18,399 nucleotides of DNA, from the NCBI GenBank assembly GCA_022353185.1, contig JAKRWB010000539.1:1-18399 (forward strand). The letters run 5' to 3'. The notes beneath the pieces are model-generated. The model had not been told where the DNA came from. It made no database searches and saw nothing but the letters and a program-made list of their open reading frames with translations. Both the position numbers and the translations under genes were made by a program. Positions 1-6,478 of the stretch are shown here, in pieces. The stretch comes from ANME-2 cluster archaeon. GTDB taxonomy: Archaea > Halobacteriota > Methanosarcinia > Methanosarcinales > Methanocomedenaceae. Within the stretch, counting starts at the first letter, position 1. Each line of letters opens with the position of its first letter.

Positions 1-186
1 ACACATTCGTTTGGATAACTGGATTTTGGTATAGTGTCGTTTTCCAGTAATATATAGTAGAATTGAGCTGAATAAAAAACATCGACCATCCACATCGATG
101 TCCTGTTAGCCTATAAATGGAGTTTGAAATATCCAGTCGGAACTAAGCTCATAAAAATGAACAAAATGAAATGTTAACCCTGTCTC
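1..186. other. Intergenic, with a possible partial ORF running off the left edge
   Basis: No recognisable gene. On the minus strand an ORF starts at an ATG at 95 (second ATG at 89) and stays open through 31 codons to the window edge. An AGGA lies a few bases upstream of the ATG and a stop lies six codons upstream. The peptide (begins MWMVDVFYSAQF) matches no family I know, and 95 bases are too few to decide. The rest is AT-rich spacer downstream of the ferredoxin gene. Confidence 0.2.
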
Positions 187-387
187 TTATGCCAGCACTT
201 CAAAGCTCAGTGCTTTGACCGGGCAGTCCTTGATGCAAATGCCACAGGCATCACACAGGTTGTAGTCTATGACAACCTTACCTTCTGTTATGACAATGGC
301 CCTCGGTTCGCTGGGACAACTCCTTTCACAAGTCCCGCACCCTGCACAAATATTTTCCTGCCATACTAATTTCTTATCGTTTGCCAT
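187..387 (-). CDS. Small 2x[4Fe-4S] ferredoxin
   Basis: A 66-residue soluble electron carrier, about the usual length of a bacterial-type dicluster ferredoxin. Two CxxCxxCxxxCP motifs are visible: CAGCGTCERSCP near residues 15-26 and CDACGICIKDCP near 45-56. Each provides three ligands to one [4Fe-4S] cluster and the fourth to the other. There is no extra domain and no signal peptide. The ATG at 387 is preceded by GAGGG about 8 nt upstream, so this start is well supported. The gene lies downstream of the tautomerase gene on the same strand but has its own TATA-like box in the 74-bp gap. The redox partner is not identifiable from the context; in methanogens such ferredoxins shuttle low-potential electrons among many enzymes. 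Confidence 0.93.
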   Translation of the reverse strand: MANDKKLVWQENICAGCGTCERSCPSEPRAIVITEGKVVIDYNLCDACGICIKDCPVKALSFEVLA

Positions 388-417
388 TTGGAAACCCTCA
401 CAAATGTTCTAATACCA

Positions 418-426
418 CTATATTTT
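418..426 (-). promoter_or_regulatory. TATA-like box for the ferredoxin gene
   Basis: Reading the minus strand, AAAATATAG occurs about 35 nt upstream of the ferredoxin ATG. This would place transcription start roughly 25 nt downstream, leaving a short leader that still holds the GAGGG ribosome site. The call rests on position and sequence only. Confidence 0.4.
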
Positions 427-461
427 CGGTTGCAATAAGAAAGTTTTTGAAATATGTTTCA

Positions 462-656
462 TCAGGGTTTTGCCATCTTCTCAGACAGTAGTTCTCCGGC
501 CACTCCTACGTTGTCTGGGTCGTTCTCGTTAATGAGCACCACGAATGCCTGGGTTGGGATACCAGTGACCCTGGCGGCTTCACGGGTGAAGGATTTTACT
601 ATGTCTTTCTTCTGCTCTTTTGTCATGTGGGGTCCGTCTAATGTGATTATTGGCAT
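462..656 (-). CDS. 4-oxalocrotonate tautomerase family protein (DmpI-like)
   Basis: A 64-residue protein starting MPII, so removal of Met exposes the N-terminal proline that is the catalytic base of the tautomerase superfamily. The length and the C-terminal NVGVAGELLSEK pattern fit the small hexameric 4-OT/DmpI group. The two arginines that bind substrate in classical 4-OT (Arg11 and Arg39 of the mature enzyme) have no obvious counterparts: the matching segments read GPHMTKEQ and AFVVLINE. The true substrate is therefore probably not 4-oxalocrotonate, and no aromatic-degradation genes are nearby. The ATG at 656 follows a GAGGTG ribosome site. The gene is divergent from the FxsA gene across 56 bp. 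Confidence 0.88.
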   Translation of the reverse strand: MPIITLDGPHMTKEQKKDIVKSFTREAARVTGIPTQAFVVLINENDPDNVGVAGELLSEKMAKP

Positions 657-685
657 GAATTTACACCTCAGTATGATTACAGTTA

Positions 686-699
686 ACTCTGATTAGAGT
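686..699. promoter_or_regulatory. Short perfect dyad between divergent genes
   Basis: ACTCT-GATT-AGAGT is a 5+4+5 perfect inverted repeat in the middle of the 56-bp space between the divergent tautomerase and FxsA-family genes. The placement would suit an operator acting on both promoters. The dyad is short enough to arise by chance. Confidence 0.25.
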
Positions 700-712
700 C
701 TATGCTCATAAT

Positions 713-1117
713 ATGTTTGGACAATTGTTGATACTCTTTGTTACAGTTCCATTCATAGAACTCTACATACTCATCGAGATGGGTAGCCGCCTGGGAGTCA
801 TACCTACACTGGGTCTCGTTGTCATCACAGGTATAGCCGGGGCCGCACTGGCAAAACATCAGGGTCTGGGCGTAATGCGCCGCATCCAGAATGAAATGTC
901 CTTGGGCCAGATGCCCGGAGATGCCCTGTTCGATGGTTTGTTGGTGTTAATCGGCGCCATACTGCTACTCACTCCCGGCATACTCACAGACCTTATCGGC
1001 TTTTTGCTGCTTATACCCGGCACCCGGCTCCTGTTTAAAAAACATCTCAAAAACTGGGCCAGTAAAAAGATACGCTCAGGAGAGATTGTCTATACTCAAT
1101 CCGGTCAGTATGTGTAA
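713..1117 (+). CDS. FxsA family membrane protein
   Basis: A 134-residue protein matching the FxsA (phage T7 exclusion suppressor) family. Hydrophobic segments cover about residues 1-23, 28-48 and 72-103. The central stretch between them (KHQGLGVMRRIQNEMSLGQ) and the LLLTPGILTDLIGFLLLIP motif are typical of the family. The tail is short and basic (LLFKKHLKNW). In E. coli FxsA sits in the inner membrane and its overexpression relieves F-plasmid exclusion of T7; its normal role is unknown, and nothing is known for archaea. No clear Shine-Dalgarno precedes the ATG, so translation may be leaderless. The gene is transcribed divergently from the tautomerase gene and stands alone before the aIF2-gamma cluster. 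Confidence 0.9.
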   Translation: MFGQLLILFVTVPFIELYILIEMGSRLGVIPTLGLVVITGIAGAALAKHQGLGVMRRIQNEMSLGQMPGDALFDGLLVLIGAILLLTPGILTDLIGFLLLIPGTRLLFKKHLKNWASKKIRSGEIVYTQSGQYV

Positions 1118-1131
1118 CCTCATCAATGATA

Positions 1132-1140
1132 TTAAATATA
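1132..1140 (+). promoter_or_regulatory. TATA-like box upstream of aIF2-gamma
   Basis: TTAAATATA lies about 60 nt upstream of the aIF2-gamma start in the 81-bp gap after the FxsA gene. Transcription start about 25 nt downstream would give a leader of roughly 35 nt containing the GGAGG ribosome site. This is the likely main promoter of the translation/transcription gene cluster. Confidence 0.45.
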
Positions 1141-1198
1141 AAGAATACAACAATAGAGCATTATTATTTTCCATTTTATCACTGGAGGACACACATAG

Positions 1199-2422
1199 TT
1201 GAGCAAACCTACTGTTAATATCGGCATCGTGGGCCATGTAGACCACGGAAAGACCACGCTGGTCAGAGCCATATCAGGCATATGGACCGACAAACATAGC
1301 GAGGAGATAAAACGGGGCATCTCTATCAGGCTTGGTTATGCCGATTCCACCTTTAGAAAATGTCCCAAATGCGACGTACCTGATGCTTACACAGTGGCCG
1401 ACACCTGTGAACAATGCAACACCGCCACAGAAGAGGTACGGACTGTATCTTTTGTAGATTCACCCGGCCACGAAACACTCATGGCCACAATGCTCTCTGG
1501 TGCAGCCATCATGAACGGAGCCGTACTTGTCATTGCAGCCAATGAGGCATGTCCCCAGCCCCAGACCAAAGAACACCTGATGGCACTGGACATCATAGGC
1601 ATCAAGAACATCGTCATAGTCCAGAACAAAATTGACCTGGTCAGCAGGGAGAAAGTTCTTGAGAACCATCAACAGATACTGGATTTTATAAAAGGAACCG
1701 TTGCACAAGGTGCCCCCATCATTCCATTATCTGCCCAGCAGTCCATTAACATTGATCTTTTAATCCAATCCATAGAAGAGAACATCCCAACGCCTGAACA
1801 GAACTTGGATGAATCAGCCCGGATGCTCATAGCTCGTTCTTTTGATATCAACAAACCCGGCACCAAACCTGGCAAGGTTTCAGGTGGTGTAATAGGCGGG
1901 ACCATAAGCCAGGGTTCACTTAGTCCAGGTGATAAGATAGAGATCCGACCCGGACGCAAAATCGAATCTGGCGGAGTGGTGAGCTGGGAGTCCATAAAAA
2001 CTGAAGTGACCGTTATCATGGCCGGAACTGAGAAGTTAGAAACAGCCATGCCCGGCGGGTTGATAGGGGTTGGGACTAAACTTGACCCTTCCATCACAAA
2101 AAGCGATAGTCTGGTAGGTCAGGTAGCAGGCGAGCCAGGGGCTCTTCCCCCCACAAGGAACGGATTTGTCATGGAGGTAAGATTGCTGGAGAGAGTTGTG
2201 GGTTCAGCCGACGAACTGGTTATCGACCCCATACATTCCAATGAACCGCTTATGCTCAATATAGGGACCGCTACTACCGTGGGTTTAGTAACCAGTGCCC
2301 GTAAAAATGTAGTTGAAGTAAAACTGAAAAGACCGGTCTGTGCCGATGAAGGTGACAGTGTGGCAATCAGCCGAAGAGTCGGAGCCAGGTGGCGACTCAT
2401 AGGTTCAGGCACTATAAAATAA
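1199..2422 (+). CDS. eif2g: Translation initiation factor aIF2 subunit gamma
   Basis: The GTPase core of the heterotrimeric factor that delivers initiator Met-tRNA to the small ribosomal subunit. The 407 residues match the usual archaeal length. Visible motifs: P-loop GHVDHGKT at 12-19, a zinc knuckle with C55, C58, C70 and C73, switch 2 DSPGHE at 87-92, and NKID at 143-146. Domains II and III follow and end in the family-typical RVGARWRLIGSGTIK. The start codon is TTG at 1199, supported by GGAGG at 1184-1188 and by the family N terminus (SKPTVNIGIVGHVDHG). It heads a plus-strand cluster with a PIN protein, Rpo7, Spt4, dephospho-CoA kinase, S24e and S27ae, an order widely conserved in Euryarchaeota. 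Confidence 0.98.
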   Translation: MSKPTVNIGIVGHVDHGKTTLVRAISGIWTDKHSEEIKRGISIRLGYADSTFRKCPKCDVPDAYTVADTCEQCNTATEEVRTVSFVDSPGHETLMATMLSGAAIMNGAVLVIAANEACPQPQTKEHLMALDIIGIKNIVIVQNKIDLVSREKVLENHQQILDFIKGTVAQGAPIIPLSAQQSINIDLLIQSIEENIPTPEQNLDESARMLIARSFDINKPGTKPGKVSGGVIGGTISQGSLSPGDKIEIRPGRKIESGGVVSWESIKTEVTVIMAGTEKLETAMPGGLIGVGTKLDPSITKSDSLVGQVAGEPGALPPTRNGFVMEVRLLERVVGSADELVIDPIHSNEPLMLNIGTATTVGLVTSARKNVVEVKLKRPVCADEGDSVAISRRVGARWRLIGSGTIK

Positions 2423-2436
2423 TCAAGATGGTTTAT

Positions 2437-2802
2437 ATGAAAGTGATTATCGATACCAATGCTTTCATGATTCCTGTCCAGTTCGGAGTGGATATATTCA
2501 AGGAACTTAACCGATTGGGATTTGATGAGTTTTTAGTACCCTCAGGCGTTGTAAGGGAACTGATGGCCTTAAAACAACTGGCAAAGGGCAAGGATAAACT
2601 GGCAGCAAATGCTGGTTTTACCCTGACACAGCAGTGTACACAGGTGATGACTGAGGGGCCTGTTGATGATGCAATCATAGAATTGGCTATTGAAGAAAAT
2701 ACTGCAGTTTTGACAAATGACATAGAGCTTAAGAAAAGATTATGTAGTAAGGACATCACAGTAGTGTACTTGCGCGGAAAGGATCATCTTGAAAAGATGT
2801 AA
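2437..2802 (+). CDS. PIN domain protein, Fcf1/Utp23-like (COG1412 type)
   Basis: A PIN-fold protein of about 121 residues. The N-terminal MKVIIDTN supplies the first catalytic Asp, VVREL the mid-domain Glu, and AVLTNDIELKKRL the TND motif with a further Asp. This set of acidic residues predicts a Mg2+-dependent RNase. Close archaeal relatives sit beside aIF2-gamma and resemble eukaryotic Fcf1/Utp23, which act in 18S rRNA maturation, so a role in rRNA processing is likely. No antitoxin gene is adjacent, which argues against a VapC toxin. ATG 2437 gives the standard PIN N terminus; ATG 2428, 5 nt after the aIF2-gamma stop, is an alternative. No strong ribosome site is seen, so translational coupling to aIF2-gamma is plausible. 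Confidence 0.9.
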   Translation: MKVIIDTNAFMIPVQFGVDIFKELNRLGFDEFLVPSGVVRELMALKQLAKGKDKLAANAGFTLTQQCTQVMTEGPVDDAIIELAIEENTAVLTNDIELKKRLCSKDITVVYLRGKDHLEKM

Positions 2803-2820
2803 AATGTTTGGCATATTCAC

Positions 2821-2831
2821 TTAATTATTTA
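2821..2831 (+). promoter_or_regulatory. TATA-like element upstream of rpo7
   Basis: The 70-bp gap between the PIN gene and rpo7 contains TTAATTATTTA and lies within an AT-rich stretch. It could be a second, internal promoter of the cluster. The rpo7 ribosome site (GAGG at about 2861) lies downstream of the expected start of transcription. Confidence 0.3.
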
Positions 2832-2872
2832 TTCCATTTATTCCATTAATTACAGAAACTGAGGATTATTGA

Positions 2873-3439
2873 ATGTACAAGAAAATGAAACTGGCTGACA
2901 CAGTACGTATCGCTCCGGAACTGCTGGGAGATGATGTTAACAATGCAGTCAAGGTTGCCCTTATAAACAAACTGGAAGGGCAGATAGATAAGAAAGTAGG
3001 AGCTATTGTTGCCATCATAGACGTTGAAGAAGTTGGTGACGGACACATCATTGCAGGAGATGGCGCGGTATATTATGAAAGCGTGTTTGATGCACTGGTT
3101 TTTAAGCCCGAGCTGCAGGAGATTATCGAAGGAAGTGTTGTAGAAATTGTGGAATTCGGTGCATTCATAGGTATAGGACCCATGGATGGACTTATCCATG
3201 TCAGCCAGATAACAGACGAGTACATATCCTATGATTCCAAGAACGCCCGCCTGGTGACAAAGGAAAGTAACAGGTCCCTCTCAGAAGGGGACCGTGTCCG
3301 CGCCAGGATTGTTGCTGTGAGCATCAACGAGCAGGAACCAAGAGATAGCAAAATTGGTCTGACCATGCGCCAACCCTCACTGGGTAAGATAGAATGGATT
3401 GAAGAAGACCAAAGAATAAAGGACAAGGCAGAGGCCTGA
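2873..3439 (+). CDS. rpoE1: DNA-directed RNA polymerase subunit Rpo7 (E', RpoE1)
   Basis: A 188-residue stalk subunit of archaeal RNA polymerase, homologous to eukaryotic Rpb7. The N-terminal tip/RNP-like half (starting MYKKMKLADTVRIAPELLG) ends at about residue 80. An S1/OB domain follows, with VVEFGAFIGIGPMDGLIHVSQI diagnostic of S1 folds. With Rpo4 it forms the stalk that binds emerging RNA and helps open-complex formation and processivity. The rpo4 gene is not in this window. The ATG at 2873 has GAGG 8-11 nt upstream. Rpo7 and Spt4 genes are commonly adjacent in archaea, and here only 13 bp separate them. Confidence 0.97.
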   Translation: MYKKMKLADTVRIAPELLGDDVNNAVKVALINKLEGQIDKKVGAIVAIIDVEEVGDGHIIAGDGAVYYESVFDALVFKPELQEIIEGSVVEIVEFGAFIGIGPMDGLIHVSQITDEYISYDSKNARLVTKESNRSLSEGDRVRARIVAVSINEQEPRDSKIGLTMRQPSLGKIEWIEEDQRIKDKAEA

Positions 3440-3452
3440 GGGTGATACAGGG

Positions 3453-3638
3453 ATGTCAGATAAAGCATGCAATGAATGTCACAGGATCACTTCAGGTACC
3501 ACATGTGCAGTTTGCGGTTCAAGTACCCTCAGTTCAGACTGGAGCGGTTATGTAGTAATTATCGACCCATCACGTTCTAATATTGCAAAAAAACTCAAGG
3601 TGGACTTACGCGGCGAATATGCACTGAAGGTCCGGTAG
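3453..3638 (+). CDS. spt4: Transcription elongation factor Spt4 (RpoE'')
   Basis: A 61-residue zinc-binding protein with the four cysteines in two CxxC pairs (CNEC at 6-9 and CAVC at 18-21). A C-terminal beta region follows (GYVVIIDPSRSNIAKKL), which in homologues contacts the NGN domain of Spt5. The Spt4/5 complex clamps RNA polymerase on DNA during elongation; spt5 is not in the window. The start is well supported by GGTGAT at 3441-3446, 6 nt before the ATG. The gene is tightly packed between rpo7 and the DUF359 gene, consistent with co-transcription. Confidence 0.96.
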   Translation: MSDKACNECHRITSGTTCAVCGSSTLSSDWSGYVVIIDPSRSNIAKKLKVDLRGEYALKVR

Positions 3639-3645
3639 TGGATTT

Positions 3646-4191
3646 ATGCTTAAGACCATCCTGGGGAAGACATTCTGCCTGCCGGAGTCCATGCGTCATG
3701 AGATGCGAAAGCAGTTCGGTGTGCTATACCCTGGAGATAGTATAGAAACCACCCGGAAAATGCTTGCCGATATTGGGAATCCTGCCAAACTTATTGTCGT
3801 TGGTGACATCTCGACGTTCAATATGCTCCAGTGTGGTACCGTGCCTGACATTTCGATAGTTGATGAGAAAACACATCGTGCCCCGGCAGAGAATAAGATA
3901 ATCAAAGGTATCAGGCATCCGGATTTCAGGCAAGTTCAGGTTGAAAACCCTTCAGGTTGTGTGACGCATGAACTGGTATCTGCACTTACCCAGGCCATGG
4001 ATGCTGACAAACCAGTTCAGATCATGGTGGAAGGTGAAGAAGACCTGGCCGCATTACCGGCAATTGTGCTTGCACCCCCGACATCAGTGGTTATATACGG
4101 GCTGCCTGATGAAGGTTCCATAATGGTAAAGGTCACATCTGATGTAAAGACCCAGATATGCGGTATGCTGGAACGAATGGCCAGTGAATGA
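3646..4191 (+). CDS. GTP-dependent dephospho-CoA kinase (DUF359)
   Basis: A 181-residue member of the DUF359 family, shown in Thermococcus kodakarensis to phosphorylate the 3'-OH of dephospho-CoA with GTP as donor. This is the last step of archaeal CoA synthesis. Family blocks are visible in order: LPESMRHEMRKQFG near the start, IVVGDISTFNML, IVDEKTHR, NPSGCVTHEL and VEGEEDLAALPAIVLAPP, then YGLPDEGSIMVKV. It lacks the P-loop of bacterial CoaE, as expected. The ATG lies 7 nt after the spt4 stop, with only a weak ribosome site, suggesting coupled translation. Its place among transcription and ribosomal genes is conserved in euryarchaea and does not itself point to the enzymatic role. Confidence 0.92.
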   Translation: MLKTILGKTFCLPESMRHEMRKQFGVLYPGDSIETTRKMLADIGNPAKLIVVGDISTFNMLQCGTVPDISIVDEKTHRAPAENKIIKGIRHPDFRQVQVENPSGCVTHELVSALTQAMDADKPVQIMVEGEEDLAALPAIVLAPPTSVVIYGLPDEGSIMVKVTSDVKTQICGMLERMASE

Positions 4192-4283
4192 AAGATTTTA
4201 ATTAAGTTTGATAGAAAAGTACATATTCAATAATAAGATTAATGAAGGCTATATTCTAACGATAATATAATGGAGGATTTAAT

Positions 4284-4670
4284 TTGGACATTGAAATTAC
4301 AAAAGAGAGGGAAAACCCTCTGCTTGATAGAAATGAGATTACATTCAACATCTCAAATACTGGTGCAACCCCTTCGAGGGACAATGTAAAGAACAAACTG
4401 GTCGCAATGCTTAATTCCAAGTACGAACTTGTGGTATTAGGTAACCTGACAACTGAATACGGTGCCCAGAAAACAGTAGGGTATGCTAAGATATATTTAG
4501 ATGCAAAACGGGCAGCAGAAGTGGAAAACGACTATATCATCGAGCGGAATAAACCCAAACCTGTGGAAGAAGTTGAAGAGGAAACAGCTGCGGCAGATGT
4601 AGAAGAAACAGTCGAAGAGGCCGGGGACGAAGCGCCTGTTACAGAAGAAGCTTCTGAGAAAGCAGAATAA
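4284..4670 (+). CDS. rps24e: Ribosomal protein S24e
   Basis: A 128-residue small-subunit protein. The core (residues 1 to about 98) shows the S24e pattern: MDIEITKERENPLLDRNEI, then a loop rich in Asn, Lys and Thr, then GYAKIYLDAKRAAEVE. The remaining roughly 28 residues are an acidic tail dominated by Glu, Ala and Val. This tail makes it longer than the roughly 100 residues typical of archaeal S24e. The start is TTG at 4284, fixed by a strong GGAGG at 4272-4276. A 92-bp AT-rich leader precedes it, so a promoter may lie there. S27ae follows after 23 bp. Confidence 0.95.
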   Translation: MDIEITKERENPLLDRNEITFNISNTGATPSRDNVKNKLVAMLNSKYELVVLGNLTTEYGAQKTVGYAKIYLDAKRAAEVENDYIIERNKPKPVEEVEEETAAADVEETVEEAGDEAPVTEEASEKAE

Positions 4671-4693
4671 ACTGAAGAATAATGGTGATGACA

Positions 4694-4843
4694 ATGGCTG
4701 CACATAAATATTACGAAGTATCTGATAACTCAATCAAGAGAATTAGGCAGACTTGCCCACGCTGTGGTGAGGGTTTCTTCCTCGCAGCACACAAGGATAG
4801 GCTGACCTGCGGCAAGTGCAATTATACCGAGTTCAAGAAATAA
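4694..4843 (+). CDS. rps27ae: Ribosomal protein S27ae
   Basis: A 49-residue zinc-ribbon ribosomal protein, homologous to the part of eukaryotic S27a that is fused to ubiquitin. It reads MAAHKYYEVSDNSIKR and then two CxxC pairs, CPRC at about 21-24 and CGKC at about 39-42, ending NYTEFKK. The start at 4694 is preferred because GGTGAT at 4684-4689, the complement of the 16S 3' end, lies 4 nt upstream; in-frame ATGs at 4682 and 4688 overlap that site. It forms an S24e-S27ae pair, the usual archaeal arrangement. A T-rich terminator-like stretch follows immediately. Confidence 0.95.
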   Translation: MAAHKYYEVSDNSIKRIRQTCPRCGEGFFLAAHKDRLTCGKCNYTEFKK

Positions 4844-4850
4844 TTGCGCC

Positions 4851-4875
4851 CACACTTTTTTGTGATATTTTTTTA
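4851..4875 (+). terminator. Likely terminator after S27ae
   Basis: Just after the S27ae stop, a weak CACA/TGTG stem is followed by ATATTTTTTTA. Archaeal polymerase terminates at such T-tracts, and the conserved cluster ends here. Confidence 0.5.
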
Positions 4876-4900
4876 TTCGCTGGAATTTTAATAATTTTAT

Positions 4901-4937
4901 ATAATACATGACTTTCGGGTAAATTGAATTTAACACC
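4901..4937 (+). repeat. 37-bp dispersed repeat, copy L
   Basis: First of three equal-length copies. The core TACATGACTTTCGGGTA (4905-4921) is identical to copy R on the opposite strand. Ungapped identity is 29/37 to R and 30/37 to T. In one frame the repeat reads IIHDFRV, as in copy T, but the frame is closed by a stop just upstream. Confidence 0.7.
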
Positions 4938-5048
4938 ATTATAAATTAGAGCATTTTATATACTATAAAAATATATTAACTTATTGATGTTAGAAGATGA
5001 TGGGAATTGCAGTCTTTTTTTGAAAAGGTGTTTTAATAGTGAAAAAAA

Positions 5049-5246
5049 ATGGAATTGTTGACGTTATTTGAATCAATTTTTCAGCTTGATGGCAGTGCTT
5101 TTATTTCAAATCAAACAAAGACAATTGAATTGGAAATGAATCCAAAAGAGCCAATGTTGATGGGTAAACTTAATAATGGTCTTAGCATATTAAATACAAT
5201 GAATGTTTATGATCTTGATGAACATTTGATAAAAATTAAACTATAG
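5049..5246 (+). CDS. Short hypothetical ORF inside the inverted-repeat pair
   Basis: A 65-codon ORF (begins MELLTLFESIFQLDG) in a segment much more AT-rich than the flanking genes. It has no close ribosome site: AGGTG lies 18 nt upstream of the ATG, which is too far. A stop codon lies two codons before the ATG. I recognise no domain. It may be a chance ORF, a decayed gene fragment, or cargo of the inverted-repeat element. Confidence 0.25.
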   Translation: MELLTLFESIFQLDGSAFISNQTKTIELEMNPKEPMLMGKLNNGLSILNTMNVYDLDEHLIKIKL

Positions 5247-5283
5247 AATATTTAAACTGTGAATTATTGCTCTAATTTAAATC

Positions 5284-5320
5284 GGTAATAAAATTGAAAT
5301 ACCCGAAAGTCATGTAATAT
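5284..5320 (-). repeat. 37-bp dispersed repeat, copy R
   Basis: Inverted relative to copy L and in the same orientation as copy T (30/37 identity to T). It lies directly between the AT-rich interval and the ORB-like dyad, 36 bp beyond the 3' end of cdc6. Copies R and T therefore form direct repeats enclosing the whole cdc6 gene. Confidence 0.7.
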
Positions 5321-5341
5321 ATTTCACTTGAAATATAGGGG
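5318..5341 (+). promoter_or_regulatory. ORB-like dyad plus GGGG next to cdc6
   Basis: A perfect 9+2+9 dyad (arms TATATTTCA and TGAAATATA around CT) at 5318-5337 is followed at once by GGGG. Archaeal origin recognition boxes bound by Orc1/Cdc6 have this layout: a TTCCA..GGAAA-type dyad and then a G-run. The position, 16 bp from the cdc6 stop codon, fits. It could instead be a hairpin terminator for cdc6. Confidence 0.35.
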
Positions 5342-5356
5342 TTGTGGAGATACACA

Positions 5357-6478
5357 TTAACCCAGCCGCTTTCGTAGTTCCTCTATTCCATATCTTAGTT
5401 TGATAATCCGGCTTCGCCCCCTTGTACCTTTACCTGTGAAATTTGTATCCACCAGTTTCAAGACCAGTAATTTTTCCAGGGTCTCATAGTATCTGGTATA
5501 TCCAAGGCCTGTCTTTTCATGGAATGCCTTGTAAAGTTCACCAGTTGTAATCTCTGCAAGGTCTAAAATCAATTCCAGTAAGGTCTTTTCTTCTTTTTTC
5601 AAAGACTTTAACAGGTAGGTAAGATGCACCAGTTTTGAGGATTCGTAAGCGCCATTTACATCATCCAGTGAAATGGTCCGGTTCGCACGTCTTTCAGCGC
5701 TCAAACCCGAACGCTTAAGCAAATCGATGCCTACCCTCAAATCTCCCAGCAGTTCGGCATATTCAACCGATGCTTCGAGTACTTCAGAACTCACCACATC
5801 AGGGAAAAAGCCCATTTTTATTCTATTGTCCAGAATATCACGTATCTCGTCGGTGTTGTATCGAGGGAATTTTATCTCTTCCGGAAGAAACACGGACTCC
5901 ACCTTTGGGTCCAAATGAAATCCTGTACCGGTATCACTTAAAATTGATATCACACCTATGCGGGCACCTGGATTTGTTTCATGGGCGCGAAGTAATGAAT
6001 AGAATACTTTGTCGTGTTCGCCTTCATGGAACAGGTAATTCACATCATCCAGAGCGACTACCAGCACTTTTTCCTCGTCTGCCAGGTGCTGGGTTATCTT
6101 TTCATAGATCTTCTGGAATGATACACCCGAGGAAGGGGGACTGTGGTTGAATAATTTTTTAAATATCCGGGAGAAGACAGTAAAGCGTGTGGAATTGGCC
6201 TGGCAATTAATGTAAACAGGTATCACTTTCGATTTGACCTTTTCTATCTCCTCGAACAGTTTGTTCACTCCTGTGGTTTTGCCTGTACCAGGAGAACCTA
6301 TACACTGCACATTGACTGGTCTGCCACCGCGCAGGGCAGGTTTTACGCAGTACATGAGGGTCTGCATCTGGGTATCACGGTGTGCAAAGTATTCGGGTAT
6401 ATGGTCCAGTTCGAACAGGTCCGGGTCTTTGAATATGGTTTCGTCCCACATTAAGAGGTCTTTTTTCATGTAATCCAC
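5357..6478 (-). CDS. cdc6: Orc1/Cdc6 replication initiator
   Basis: A 373-residue AAA+ initiator that recognises origins and recruits MCM helicase. Visible: Walker A GSPGTGKT at 61-68; Walker B at 139-145, reading VLVVALDD and continuing VNYLF; a sensor-1 region near 177-182; a sensor-2 GDLR arginine in the segment LLGDLRVGIDLLKRSG; and a C-terminal winged helix from about 290 to the end. The second Walker B acid is Asp instead of the usual Glu, a pattern I associate with the divergent Cdc6-2 type paralogues. The length is slightly below the Orc1-type average. The ATG at 6478 has no strong ribosome site. The gene stands alone, flanked on both sides by AT-rich repeat-bearing DNA, which suggests a linked origin. 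Confidence 0.95.
   Translation of the reverse strand: MDYMKKDLLMWDETIFKDPDLFELDHIPEYFAHRDTQMQTLMYCVKPALRGGRPVNVQCIGSPGTGKTTGVNKLFEEIEKVKSKVIPVYINCQANSTRFTVFSRIFKKLFNHSPPSSGVSFQKIYEKITQHLADEEKVLVVALDDVNYLFHEGEHDKVFYSLLRAHETNPGARIGVISILSDTGTGFHLDPKVESVFLPEEIKFPRYNTDEIRDILDNRIKMGFFPDVVSSEVLEASVEYAELLGDLRVGIDLLKRSGLSAERRANRTISLDDVNGAYESSKLVHLTYLLKSLKKEEKTLLELILDLAEITTGELYKAFHEKTGLGYTRYYETLEKLLVLKLVDTNFTGKGTRGRSRIIKLRYGIEELRKRLG

Larger units (their letters stand above)
4901..5320. mobile_element. Possible small non-autonomous element bounded by 37-bp inverted repeats
   Basis: A 420-bp, very AT-rich segment is bounded by two 37-bp inverted repeats (4901-4937 and 5284-5320) that match at 29 of 37 positions, with a 17-bp identical core. 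It contains one short ORF (5049-5246). The arrangement resembles a MITE-like element. I see no convincing target-site duplication, and the third copy of the repeat beyond cdc6 shows that the repeat is not tied to this pair. An alternative is that the AT-rich interval is part of a replication origin. The whole gene-poor stretch 4844-5356 holds nothing else I recognise. Confidence 0.3.

Noticed and set aside
1669..2097. Long minus-strand ORF opposite aIF2-gamma
   Set aside because: Antisense shadow of a strongly conserved gene; no ribosome site and no protein-like composition.
2437..2802. VapC-type toxin
   Set aside because: No antitoxin gene is adjacent, and the position beside aIF2-gamma matches the Fcf1-like housekeeping PIN group.
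4730..4939. Minus-strand ORF over S27ae
   Set aside because: It opposes a confident ribosomal protein gene and runs through a T-rich terminator.
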